39,435 nucleotides of DNA, taken from Gemmatimonadota bacterium. Its GTDB lineage: Bacteria > Gemmatimonadota > Gemmatimonadetes > Gemmatimonadales > Gemmatimonadaceae. Below the pieces are notes generated by a model. It ran no database searches. It was not told where the DNA came from and worked only from the letters and a program-made list of their open reading frames with translations. Each line of letters opens with the position of its first letter. Positions within the stretch are counted from its first letter, which is position 1. The stretch spans positions 1 through 39,435 of the forward strand of contig QHVE01000039.1 of NCBI GenBank assembly GCA_003223455.1, given 5' to 3'. Shown here piece after piece: positions 13,737 through 20,858 of this stretch. Position numbers and translations under genes: made by a program.

Positions 13737-13822
13737 CTCGATCCCTCGCGCGAAATGGCGGCCTTGCGATTCGGCAAGGTCGTCGGGATGGCGGCGATAA
13801 TCGATACCAGGGAAGAGCGCAT
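13730..13822 (-). other. Possible 30-codon leader ORF upstream of gltB
   Basis: An ATG at 13822 opens 30 codons ending in TAG at 13730-13732. The stop falls inside the candidate antiterminator strand, as expected for a leader peptide in an attenuator. There is no convincing ribosome-binding site, and the peptide is not rich in Glu or Gln, so this is only a possibility. Confidence 0.2.
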
Positions 13823-13880
13823 CACTGTCGATTGGAGCGTCTCGGTCGAGCGTCTGGCTCGCACGGTTATAAGCTCTCTC

Positions 13881-13909
13881 AGAGTACGCCCGCCGGGGGC
13901 GCGTGTCAA
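13881..13909 (-). promoter_or_regulatory. Sigma-70-like promoter for gltBD
   Basis: On the - strand a consensus TTGACA (-35, 13904-13909) is followed after exactly 17 nt by TACTCT (-10, 13881-13886). The start point would be near 13874, giving a leader of about 240 nt before gltB. This is the best-matching promoter noticed in the window. Confidence 0.7.
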
Positions 13910-13981
13910 GGATTCTCGGGCTCGGTTCCAGCACGCCGTGCGCCCCGCGCGATGCGTGATGCGCAATTCGCGCCGTCCGAA

Positions 13982-14656
13982 TCAACCGAGGATGTCGATC
14001 TCGATTCCTGCTGAGCTGCCGCTCGCGCCATTCGAGCGCTCCACGAATCGCACCGCGAGATGGGTCAGGTCCGGCACGACGAGATCGGCCGGCTCGAGCT
14101 GGTCGGCCCGATGAGTGGTCGTCAGCGCGATGAGCCGCATGCCTGCCCCCCGTGCCGCCGCGGCGCCGATCGGCGCGTCTTCCACCACGATGCAATCGGC
14201 CGGTGCAACTCCCAAAGCCTGCGCTCCCTTGAGGTAGCAGTCAGGGTCGGGCTTGCCACGCTCGATCGACTCGGCCGTGATCATCACCCGCGGAATGGGA
14301 ATCCCGGCGGCGACGAGGCGCGCCGTCGCCACCTGGCGCAGCCCCGAAGTCACGATCGCCCACGCGTCGGCGGGCAACGCGCGCACGAGCCTGCCGGCGC
14401 CGGGAATCTCCTCGGTGTCGTCGTTGTCGGTGGCTTCGTCGGCGACGAGCATCGCCAGCTCCGCCTGCGCGTCGAGATCGGGACGGGCGGCCCGGATGGT
14501 CTCGATGGCTCGCCGGCCATGGACCTGGGGGAGCAGCGCCTCCGGATCGACGCCGACACGACGCGCCCAGGCGGTCCAGGCTCGGGTGACGCTACGGGTC
14601 GAATCGGCGAGGACGCCGTCCAGGTCGAACAGCAGGGCGGATGCGAGGAGGGGCAT
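13982..14656 (-). CDS. HAD-superfamily phosphatase (subfamily IA, sugar-phosphate phosphatase-like)
   Basis: A 224-residue cytosolic enzyme with all four HAD motifs: DLDGVL near residue 11 (nucleophile and acid aspartates), VTSG near 102, the lysine in RGKPDPD near 134, and VVEDAPIGAAAARGAGM near 156. The helical cap between motifs I and II (about 20-85) makes it subfamily IA. The closest recognisable style is the sugar-phosphate or glycerol-3-phosphate phosphatases (HxpA/YfbT type); the substrate cannot be fixed from sequence. The start ATG lies 9 bp after the stop of the receiver-domain gene, suggesting a two-gene unit. The gltB promoter begins about 70 bp after its stop. Confidence 0.88.
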   Translation of the reverse strand: MPLLASALLFDLDGVLADSTRSVTRAWTAWARRVGVDPEALLPQVHGRRAIETIRAARPDLDAQAELAMLVADEATDNDDTEEIPGAGRLVRALPADAWAIVTSGLRQVATARLVAAGIPIPRVMITAESIERGKPDPDCYLKGAQALGVAPADCIVVEDAPIGAAAARGAGMRLIALTTTHRADQLEPADLVVPDLTHLAVRFVERSNGASGSSAGIEIDILG

Positions 14657-14665
14657 CCGCGCAAT

Positions 14666-15061
14666 CTAGCGCCGGCCACCCCCACGACGGCGCCGACCAA
14701 GCAGCTCGCGAATCTTGTGGAGGTATTCCGCCCCCTTCAGCGGCTTCACGATCTGGTCGTCCGAGATCTCACCGAAATCGGCGGACGCTCGGGTCCTGCC
14801 GGCCCCGAGGACGATCAGGATCGGGATGTGGCGTGTGGCTTCGGCCGCCCGAAGCTCGGTCGCTGCGGCGACGACGTCGGCGTACCGGATGGACGCATCC
14901 AGGATGACGAGATCGGGGCGCTCGTTCCGTGCGATGCGGACACCTTCGTCGGTCGAGCTCGTGGTCAGGGTGTCGTACTGTTCCTCTTGCAGCAGAACGA
15001 GCTGCCAGACGAGGGAGGAGGGGGAACCGTCGATTAGAAGGACACGCGTGCGCAGGCTCAT
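14666..15061 (-). CDS. Stand-alone receiver-domain protein with degenerate acidic pocket
   Basis: A 131-residue single-domain protein with the CheY-like pattern: VLLIDGSPS at the N-terminus (D11), DLVILDAS with D55 as the presumed phospho-acceptor, and IVKPLKGAEY with K106. Two switch features depart from consensus: the second acidic residue beside D11 is G12, and the usual Thr/Ser after the fourth strand falls in VLGAG. Metal binding or phosphorylation may therefore be weak. No output domain is present; the C-terminus is a basic RRRRGGGRR tail that could bind nucleic acid or membranes. ATG 15061 was chosen because it gives the normal receiver start; the frame is open further upstream. The gene is followed closely by the HAD phosphatase. 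No histidine kinase is nearby. Confidence 0.75.
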   Translation of the reverse strand: MSLRTRVLLIDGSPSSLVWQLVLLQEEQYDTLTTSSTDEGVRIARNERPDLVILDASIRYADVVAAATELRAAEATRHIPILIVLGAGRTRASADFGEISDDQIVKPLKGAEYLHKIRELLGRRRRGGGRR

Positions 15062-15107
15062 GTGTGCGGAGCTTACCCGGCGTGCTCCGCATCGGACCAA
15101 TACTTCG

Positions 15108-15137
15108 TTGTCCTCGAACCCATGCTTCGAGTGATGG
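15108..15137 (-). terminator. Weak hairpin after the LysR fusion gene
   Basis: ACCCAT and ATGGGT, flanked by CGA/TCG with one bulged base, form a short stem in the 98-bp gap between the fusion gene and the receiver gene. There is no T-tract. It may be a weak terminator. Confidence 0.3.
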
Positions 15138-15159
15138 GTCGAGGCCGCCGACGGACGGA

Positions 15160-17061
15160 CTAGCCCGCCACGTCTCGCCCGATGGCGTGCAGCCGGTCCG
15201 CGATCTCCAGGATGAGTGAGCGCGACTCGTCTTCGCGCAGCACCAGATCGAGTCCCCACGGGATGGAGAGCCGATCGATCGGCACCGCTACAGTCTCGGG
15301 AGGCGGATCGTCGCGCTGCGACGCGAAGCCGACCGCCCACCCGTGCCCCCTCGCGACGAACTGCCAGATCGTGCGGAGACCCTCGTACGTGTCGTCCACG
15401 CGGGCGCGGAAGCCGAGTCGCTCGAACTGCCCGAACAGCATGTCGTAGAGCGCGGGCTGAAAGCTCCGATCCGGGAACAGGAACGGGACGTTTTCGAGCT
15501 CGTGGATCGACAGCGAGCGGCGCGTCGCGAACGGCGTCGTGCGTGCCACGAGCGCGCAGTCGATGGTATCGACCGCCAGACGCGATCGATCGATGCCGCG
15601 CTCCTCTTCGGTGCCCACCGGGACGGGATGGCAGATACCGACATCGATGCGTCCGACACGCAGCGCTTCGGGCTGCTCCGGGGAGGCGATCTCCTCGAGC
15701 ATGAGCTGGAGCTCGGGGGTCTCGACGGCGCAGGTGCGCAGCAGCGTCCCCACGATCCGCCGGGCCTGCGTGGTCGGTAGCGTGCCGATCACGCAGCGCG
15801 CGATCGCGCCGCGCCGCGCGCGCTGCACCTCACGCCCGAGGGTCTGCACTTCCTCGATGATGCGATGGGCGCTGCGAACGAACGAATCGCCAGCGGGGGT
15901 GACGGTCACCCCACGTGCCGCACGCTCGAGCAGAGGAACGGCCACGACACGCTCGAGGTCTGCTACCTGACGCGACAGCGCCGGCTGGGTGAGCCCGAGC
16001 TGCTCGGCGGCCCGACCGAAGCTTCCCGCGTCGACGACGGCGCAGAAGTACCGGAGGTGACGCAGCTCGATCACCGCGGAAGGCGCGACGGAGAGCGCCG
16101 GCGCGACCGACGATGCATTCGTCGGCGCGAGAGGCGGTGGCGGCTGGCGTCCGTGGCGAGCCGCCGCTTCCTCCCGCATGAGGGCGCGCATCACGTCCAT
16201 CACGTTCACCACGACGGGACGGCGCTCGTCGGCGCGTCGGATGATCGCATGAGGAAGGGGCACGCGGAAATCCGAGAGCGGCACGAGCTTGACGCCACGC
16301 GACACCAGCTGCGCACCGTCGCGGTGGAGCAGAGTCCAGCCCTGGCCCGCCTCGATCGCAGTGGAGACACTGAACACGTCGTCGTACTCGCGAATCGCCG
16401 CCGGCGTGAAGCGCTTCCGCGCGAACTCGGCGTACATCGCTCGCATGACGTCACCGGCGACGTCCGAGCGATATCCGATGAATGTCTCGTCGGCGAGATC
16501 CGCGAGTCGAAGCTCGGGACGCTGTGCGAGCGGATGCCGCTCGGAGATCACGACCGAGTCGAGAATGTCCTCGTCGATCGTCTCTGAGACGAGCGCCGGA
16601 TACTCGGCGGGCGCGGGAACACCGATACCGATGTCGGCATCGTGCTGGAGCAGGGCGTGCAGCTGCCGTTCGAGCGCTCCTTCCACGATCCCGAGCTCGA
16701 TGGCGGGATAGTGCGATCGTACGCGCTCGACGATGCGCCCGACCAGTCCCGAGCCGAGTGCGCGCACACCGGCGCAGACGACGCATCGACCGACGAGGCC
16801 GAGGCCCGCCCCTCTCGCCCGCTCGGCGGCGGTGTCTACGTCATGGAGGAGGTGTCGTGCGGCGACGGCCGTCGCCTCACCGGCCGGCCTCAGTCGAGTG
16901 CCCTTCGGCGTCCGCTCGAGGAGCTCCACGCCCAGCTCCTTCTCGAGGGCACGGACCTGTCGCGTGAGCGCGGGTTGCGCCACACCGAGCCGACGTGCGG
17001 CCGCGACGAACGTCGCCTCTTCGGCGACGGCGACGAAGTACCGCAGATGCCGCAGCTCCAC
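15160..17061 (-). CDS. Tandem fusion of two complete LysR-type transcriptional regulators
   Basis: One uninterrupted 633-residue frame holds two full LysR regulators. Module 1 (residues 1-296) begins ELRHLRYFVAVAEEATF and has the helix-turn-helix AARRLGVAQPALTRQVRALE, then a periplasmic-binding-protein-like effector domain. A proline/alanine/serine linker (about 297-329) follows. Module 2 (about 330-633) begins ELRHLRYFCAVVDAGSF with AAEQLGLTQPALSRQVADLE and its own effector domain. Ordinary family members are about 300 residues, so this is exactly double. The two copies are clearly diverged, so this is not a recent duplication or assembly echo. The start is a GTG, 12 bp after the lipoprotein gene. 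V330 is also encoded by GTG, so separate translation of module 2 is conceivable, but no ribosome-binding site precedes it. Target and inducer unknown. Confidence 0.92.
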   Translation of the reverse strand: MELRHLRYFVAVAEEATFVAAARRLGVAQPALTRQVRALEKELGVELLERTPKGTRLRPAGEATAVAARHLLHDVDTAAERARGAGLGLVGRCVVCAGVRALGSGLVGRIVERVRSHYPAIELGIVEGALERQLHALLQHDADIGIGVPAPAEYPALVSETIDEDILDSVVISERHPLAQRPELRLADLADETFIGYRSDVAGDVMRAMYAEFARKRFTPAAIREYDDVFSVSTAIEAGQGWTLLHRDGAQLVSRGVKLVPLSDFRVPLPHAIIRRADERRPVVVNVMDVMRALMREEAAARHGRQPPPPLAPTNASSVAPALSVAPSAVIELRHLRYFCAVVDAGSFGRAAEQLGLTQPALSRQVADLERVVAVPLLERAARGVTVTPAGDSFVRSAHRIIEEVQTLGREVQRARRGAIARCVIGTLPTTQARRIVGTLLRTCAVETPELQLMLEEIASPEQPEALRVGRIDVGICHPVPVGTEEERGIDRSRLAVDTIDCALVARTTPFATRRSLSIHELENVPFLFPDRSFQPALYDMLFGQFERLGFRARVDDTYEGLRTIWQFVARGHGWAVGFASQRDDPPPETVAVPIDRLSIPWGLDLVLREDESRSLILEIADRLHAIGRDVAG

Positions 17062-17073
17062 GGCGCGGCCGCG

Positions 17074-17631
17074 TCAGCGCCTCGGGATTCTCGCCTCGCT
17101 GAGCACGCGCCATCCTCCGCGCGCGCGTGCGATGCGGTACGCCCGCTCGAACGAGAGCAGCTCGGCGGGCGCCTTCGGCTCGTGCCGGTAGCGTGTGGCC
17201 GCGAGGTACACCTGCACCGAATCGGTGCCGCCGCCCAGCCCGAGGATCTCGGAAAAGCGGATGACGTAGCCCGGGAGCGCGGCCGGACAGAGCGGTACCG
17301 TGCGCGTGCTGTCGCGCGATGGCTGGCAAGTGCCGCGAACGATCCCCTCTTCTCGCATGCGCGCGATCAGTGCCGGCGCGACGGGATTGCCCCCCGCGGT
17401 CCCTTCGGTGCGCGGCAGATACACCGTGTCGAGCAGGAGCGAAAGCGAAGGATCGGGATTGAACGCGGCGTGCACGACGACGGCATTCACGGCGGCCTGC
17501 TGGCGCACGTCGAGCGGCGCGACCTTCAGTCCCGCACCGCGAAATGCGGGCGGCCCGGCGTCCGAGCCGTTGCACGCGAGCAGGGCCATGAGGGGAAGGA
17601 TTCGCCAGACCGACGAACGGCTGCTCCGCAT
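17074..17631 (-). CDS. Small lipoprotein of unknown function
   Basis: A 185-residue protein with a lipoprotein signal peptide: basic start, hydrophobic core and lipobox LLAC with the modified cysteine at C20. The mature part begins NGSDAGPP. It contains a region with two cysteines (GTCQPS and PLCPAAL, probably a disulphide) and ends in mixed strands with YRIARARGGWRVLSEARI, a pattern seen in domains that report or bind in the periplasm. I do not recognise the family. It starts 28 bp after kup and ends 12 bp before the LysR fusion, on the same strand, so the three may form one transcript. Likely anchored to the inner or outer membrane by lipid. Confidence 0.7.
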   Translation of the reverse strand: MRSSRSSVWRILPLMALLACNGSDAGPPAFRGAGLKVAPLDVRQQAAVNAVVVHAAFNPDPSLSLLLDTVYLPRTEGTAGGNPVAPALIARMREEGIVRGTCQPSRDSTRTVPLCPAALPGYVIRFSEILGLGGGTDSVQVYLAATRYRHEPKAPAELLSFERAYRIARARGGWRVLSEARIPRR

Positions 17632-17659
17632 GGCATGCGCTCCAGTTTCAGGTGCGCGC

Positions 17660-19588
17660 TCAGAATTCGATCTGAGCGCCCAGCTCGACGACGCGGTTCG
17701 GCGGGATCTGGAAGAACTCGGTGGCTGAGCGCGCGTTGCGCGACATGAGCGCGAACAGCTTCTTGCGCCACCGACGCATCTTCGCGTGTCCCGTCAGCAC
17801 CAGCCGCTCGCGGCCGAGATAGTACGACGTCTCCATCGGCGGGATGGGCACTCCCTGTGCCGCGGCGCGCGCGAGCAGCTCGGGAATGTTCGGCGTCTGC
17901 ATGAAGCCGAACGTCGCGACGACGCGGACGAAACCGTGTCCCAGCCGCTCCAGGGCGAGACCACGCTCCGGCGGCACCTCGGGGACGCCGCGCGTCGCCA
18001 CGCTGAGGATCACCACCGTCTCGTGCAGCACCTTGTTGTGCTTGAGGTGGTGGAGCAGGACGACGGGCACACCCTCGGCGCTCGACGACATGAACACCGC
18101 GGTGCCCTTCACGCGCACCGGCGGATTCCGCTCGAGACCCTTCAGAAAGAGGTCGAGCGGGAGCGCACCGGCCTCCTGGATGGCGCCGAGCTGGGTACGG
18201 CCGCGCTTCCAGGTGCTCATCAGCAGATAGATGCCGATGGCCAGCACGAGCGGCACCCAGCCACCGTGGCGGAGCTTCACGACGTTCGCGCTCAGAAACG
18301 AGAGGTCGATGAGCAGGAAGCCGCCGACCAGAGTACCCACCTGGAGCTTCGACCACCCCCACCGCGAGCGCGCGACGACGCCGAACAGCAGCGAGGTGAT
18401 CGACATCGCACCGGTGACGGCAATCCCGTATGCCGCGCTGAGCGCGCTCGAGCTCCGGAACGAGAGCACGAGCACCAGGCAGCCCACCATGAGCGCGTTG
18501 TTGATTTCGGGGATGTAGATCTGGCCTGCCTGCTTCTCGGACGTATGCACGATCTGCATGCGGGGCGAGTAGCCGAGCTGAATGCTCTGCTGCGTCAGCG
18601 AGTACGCTCCCGAGATCAGCGCCTGCGAGGCGACGATCGCCGCGGCGGTGGCGATGACGAGCAACGGCCACTGGAAGCCGGGCGGCGCCAGGAGGTAGAA
18701 CGGATTCTCCGCCGCGGCGTTGTCGCGCAGGACCAGCGCTCCCTGCCCGAAGTAGTTGAGCATCAGCATGGGAAGCGCCGCGGTGAACCAGGCGAGCCGA
18801 ATCGGCCGCTTGCCGAAGTGTCCCATGTCGGCGTAGAGCGCCTCGCAGCCCGTGATGCACAGCACGACCGCCCCAAGGGTGAGAAATCCCGCGAGGCCGT
18901 GGTGGCCGAAGAAGAGCAGCGCGTACACCGGATTGATCGCCAGCAGCACCGAAGGTGTCTGGGCGATGGAACGGAAGCCGAGCACGCCGATCGTCACGAA
19001 CCAGACGAGCATGATCGGGCCGAACGTCGCCCCGACCCGGGCCGTACCGAACCGCTGAATCATGAACAGCGCGAACAGGATCACCACAGTGATCGGCACG
19101 ACGAGATGAGCGAGCGCAGGACTGCCGATTTCCAGCCCCTCGACCGCACCGAGGACCGAGATGGCGGGGGTGATTATCCCCTCACCGCACAAGAGCGACG
19201 CACCGAACAGGCCGAGCGCGACGAGGGCGAGCCGCTTCCCGTGCTCGTCGGACCGGCGCTTCTGCTGGAGCAGCAGCGCGAGCAGTGAGAGGATCCCTCC
19301 TTCGCCGCGATTGTCCGCCCGCAGTACGAAGGCGATGTACTTCACGCTGACGACGAGGATCAGCGACCAGAGGATGAGCGAGAGCACGCCGACGACGTTG
19401 TCGTGCGTGGGCCTGATCCCGTACTCCGCCTTGAAACATTGGCGGAGGGCGTAGAGCGGGCTGGTCCCGATGTCGCCGTAGACGACGCCCAGCGCGGTCA
19501 GGGTGAGCAGGGTGAGGCGGCGCCCCGTCGCCGGGGGGTGCTGCGCCTCGAAGTCCAGCTCTGTCGAAGTGAGCGAGTGGGCCGACAT
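17660..19588 (-). CDS. kup: Kup-family low-affinity potassium transporter
   Basis: A 642-residue integral membrane protein. The first transmembrane helix contains the signature VVYGDIGTSPLYALRQCF (near residue 36), followed by ADNRGEGGILSLLALLL and about twelve membrane segments up to about residue 440; the remaining third is the cytoplasmic C-terminal domain. Kup proteins import K+ with protons. The start chosen is ATG 19588 (MSAHSLTSTEL), which gives the normal family length; an in-frame start at 19660 would place the upstream terminator hairpin inside the gene. It heads an apparent operon with a lipoprotein and the LysR fusion gene. No riboswitch was recognised in the roughly 100-bp leader. 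Confidence 0.93.
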   Translation of the reverse strand: MSAHSLTSTELDFEAQHPPATGRRLTLLTLTALGVVYGDIGTSPLYALRQCFKAEYGIRPTHDNVVGVLSLILWSLILVVSVKYIAFVLRADNRGEGGILSLLALLLQQKRRSDEHGKRLALVALGLFGASLLCGEGIITPAISVLGAVEGLEIGSPALAHLVVPITVVILFALFMIQRFGTARVGATFGPIMLVWFVTIGVLGFRSIAQTPSVLLAINPVYALLFFGHHGLAGFLTLGAVVLCITGCEALYADMGHFGKRPIRLAWFTAALPMLMLNYFGQGALVLRDNAAAENPFYLLAPPGFQWPLLVIATAAAIVASQALISGAYSLTQQSIQLGYSPRMQIVHTSEKQAGQIYIPEINNALMVGCLVLVLSFRSSSALSAAYGIAVTGAMSITSLLFGVVARSRWGWSKLQVGTLVGGFLLIDLSFLSANVVKLRHGGWVPLVLAIGIYLLMSTWKRGRTQLGAIQEAGALPLDLFLKGLERNPPVRVKGTAVFMSSSAEGVPVVLLHHLKHNKVLHETVVILSVATRGVPEVPPERGLALERLGHGFVRVVATFGFMQTPNIPELLARAAAQGVPIPPMETSYYLGRERLVLTGHAKMRRWRKKLFALMSRNARSATEFFQIPPNRVVELGAQIEF

Positions 19589-19606
19589 GCACGCGGTGAA
19601 CGAACG

Positions 19607-19640
19607 GAAGGGCCGAGGGAGCGATCTCCCCCGGCCCTTC
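19607..19640 (-). terminator. Rho-independent-type terminator after the PadR gene
   Basis: Two 15-nt arms (19607-19621 and 19626-19640) pair around a 4-nt loop. The single A-C mismatch seen on the + strand becomes a U-G pair on the - strand, so the hairpin is complete only in - strand RNA. It lies between the PadR-type gene and kup. The downstream tract is only moderately T-rich (CGTTCGTT). Confidence 0.7.
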
Positions 19641-19688
19641 TCAAAGGTACGTCGCGGCACGCGTTACTGCATCAGCCGCCGCGCCCGC

Positions 19689-20291
19689 TCAGCGGGGAAG
19701 CCCCTCGATCTCCTTCGCGGCTCGCTCGAGGATCTCGACGACCTTCTTGAGCAACTCGGGATCGTGCACGGCCCCGGTCGCCCGGCCGTACGTGGCGCGG
19801 CCGACGTTGCGGAAGGCGGCGTGCACCTCGGTCATCGGCTCGTCCAGGAAGTGTCCGACCAGTTTGCCGATGCGGTCGAAGATCGTGTCGACCGTCGCCT
19901 GGTTCTCGGCGAGGTGAGCTCGGCCGGCGTCGGTGATCTCGTAGACCTTCTTCCCCCCGTCGCCGGGAACGATGCGGGTGTAGCCGAGGTCCTCGAGCAG
20001 CTGCAGGGTGGGGTACACGGCACCGGGGCTCGGCGCGTAGGCGCCGCCGAACTTCTCCTCGAGCGCCTTGATGATCTCGTAGCCGTGGCGGGGCTTCTCT
20101 TCGAGGAGACGAAGGACGACGTAGCGCAAGTCGCCCTGCTCGAACATCCGTCCGCCGCGCCAGCGCCCGCGCGGGCGTCCCTCGGCGCCGAAGAAGCCAC
20201 TCATGAAGCTGGCATCCCACCCCCATTTACCGCGTGCGCCGGGGGGCACGTGGTCGAAGAAGGGCTTTTCGAAGCAGTAGTAACCGAACAT
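19689..20291 (-). CDS. PadR-family transcriptional regulator
   Basis: A 200-residue protein. Residues 1-48 are a glycine- and arginine-rich N-terminal extension (FGYYCFEKPFF, then GRPRGRWRGGR). The PadR winged-helix domain spans about 49-130: LRYVVLRLLEEKPRHGYEIIKALEE, then APSPGAVYPTLQLLEDLGY and the beta-wing DGGKKVYEITDAGRAHL. The C-terminus is helical and presumably mediates dimerisation. The start is ATG 20291 with a strong GGAGGT 5 nt upstream, which supports the long form over the internal M49. It is divergent from the csbD-like gene; GATATATC sites between them are the probable operator, so autoregulation is likely. PadR members usually repress and respond to small hydrophobic or phenolic ligands; the ligand here is unknown. 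Confidence 0.9.
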   Translation of the reverse strand: MFGYYCFEKPFFDHVPPGARGKWGWDASFMSGFFGAEGRPRGRWRGGRMFEQGDLRYVVLRLLEEKPRHGYEIIKALEEKFGGAYAPSPGAVYPTLQLLEDLGYTRIVPGDGGKKVYEITDAGRAHLAENQATVDTIFDRIGKLVGHFLDEPMTEVHAAFRNVGRATYGRATGAVHDPELLKKVVEILERAAKEIEGLPR

Positions 20292-20317
20292 GGAGCACCT
20301 CCGCTGCCGCGCAGCGA

Positions 20318-20364
20318 GATATATCGTTGGCGAGAAGATATATCTTGCGTTCTATCTTTGGCAA
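20318..20364. promoter_or_regulatory. Two-site GATATATC operator overlapping divergent promoters
   Basis: GATATATC occurs at 20318-20325 and 20337-20344, 19 bp centre to centre (about two helical turns); the second is embedded in the longer palindrome AAGATATATCTT. On the - strand TTGCCA (20359-20364) and TATATC (20337-20342) are 16 nt apart and would drive the PadR-type gene. On the + strand TTGGCG (20327-20332) and TTCTAT (20350-20355) are 17 nt apart and would drive the csbD-like gene. A bound dimer would cover both promoters. Confidence 0.6.
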
Positions 20365-20441
20365 GTGACGGGACCCGGCACATCGATTGCTTTTCCAATG
20401 GCCTCCAGCACGACCTTCCACCTCAACGAGGATTTGCAATC

Positions 20442-20642
20442 ATGGCAGACGATCTCGGCACGGATGGGCTCGAGAACCAGGCCAAGGGTGCGGCGAAGGA
20501 AGTCGGCGGGAAGGTCCGCAATGCTGCCGGCGGCCTGACCGGCGACACCAGCGAGCAACTCAAGGGCAAGGCTCGCGAGATGGAAGGCAAGGCGCAGCGG
20601 AAGATCGGCCAGGCCGAGGAAGACGCCGACCGCGACCTCTGA
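20442..20642 (+). CDS. CsbD-like small stress protein
   Basis: A 66-residue highly charged protein (ADDLGTDGLENQAKGAAKE...) with the CsbD-family repeats NQAKGAAKEVGGKVRNA and QLKGKAREMEGKAQRKIGQAEED. It has no signal peptide or membrane segment. CsbD-like proteins are general-stress proteins induced by sigma-B or RpoS-type regulation in other bacteria; the biochemical role is unknown. The start is ATG 20442 with GAGGA about 10 nt upstream. The gene is divergent from the PadR-type regulator and ends just before a strong terminator, so it is a single-gene transcript. The shared operator region suggests the regulator may control it. Confidence 0.88.
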   Translation: MADDLGTDGLENQAKGAAKEVGGKVRNAAGGLTGDTSEQLKGKAREMEGKAQRKIGQAEEDADRDL

Positions 20643-20665
20643 CCCTTCTGACAACTGATCTCGAG

Positions 20666-20694
20666 GGGGCGGGCACCGTGACGGTGCCCGCCCC
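20666..20694 (+). terminator. Terminator of the csbD-like gene
   Basis: A perfect 13-bp GC-rich stem (GGGGCGGGCACCG and its complement) with a 3-nt loop lies 23 bp after the stop and is followed by TTCATCGTT. Confidence 0.82.
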
Positions 20695-20858
20695 TTCATC
20701 GTTCCGTCACGTGCCGCTCAGCGATCCCTCATGCGCCGTTCAGCGGAAGCTCACGCCGAGCTGTGCGAGTTCTAATCGTCGCATCACGAGGGCCTAAGAG
20801 TTGGGCGGTATCCTCACCCGTGCAGTCGTCGCCAACGACCACTCACGGAGAGGAGACC

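Noticed and set aside
13635-13880. T-box or glutamine riboswitch upstream of gltB
   Set aside because: A GGTACC string resembles part of a T-box, but the conserved TGGNACC bulge context and stem I features are missing, and the known glutamine aptamer motifs are not visible.
15062-15159. tRNA-like GGGTTCGAGG string
   Set aside because: No acceptor, D or anticodon stems can be formed around it.
19589-19660. Upstream start of Kup at 19660
   Set aside because: It would translate through the terminator hairpin and add 24 Arg-rich residues absent from the family; 19588 gives normal length.
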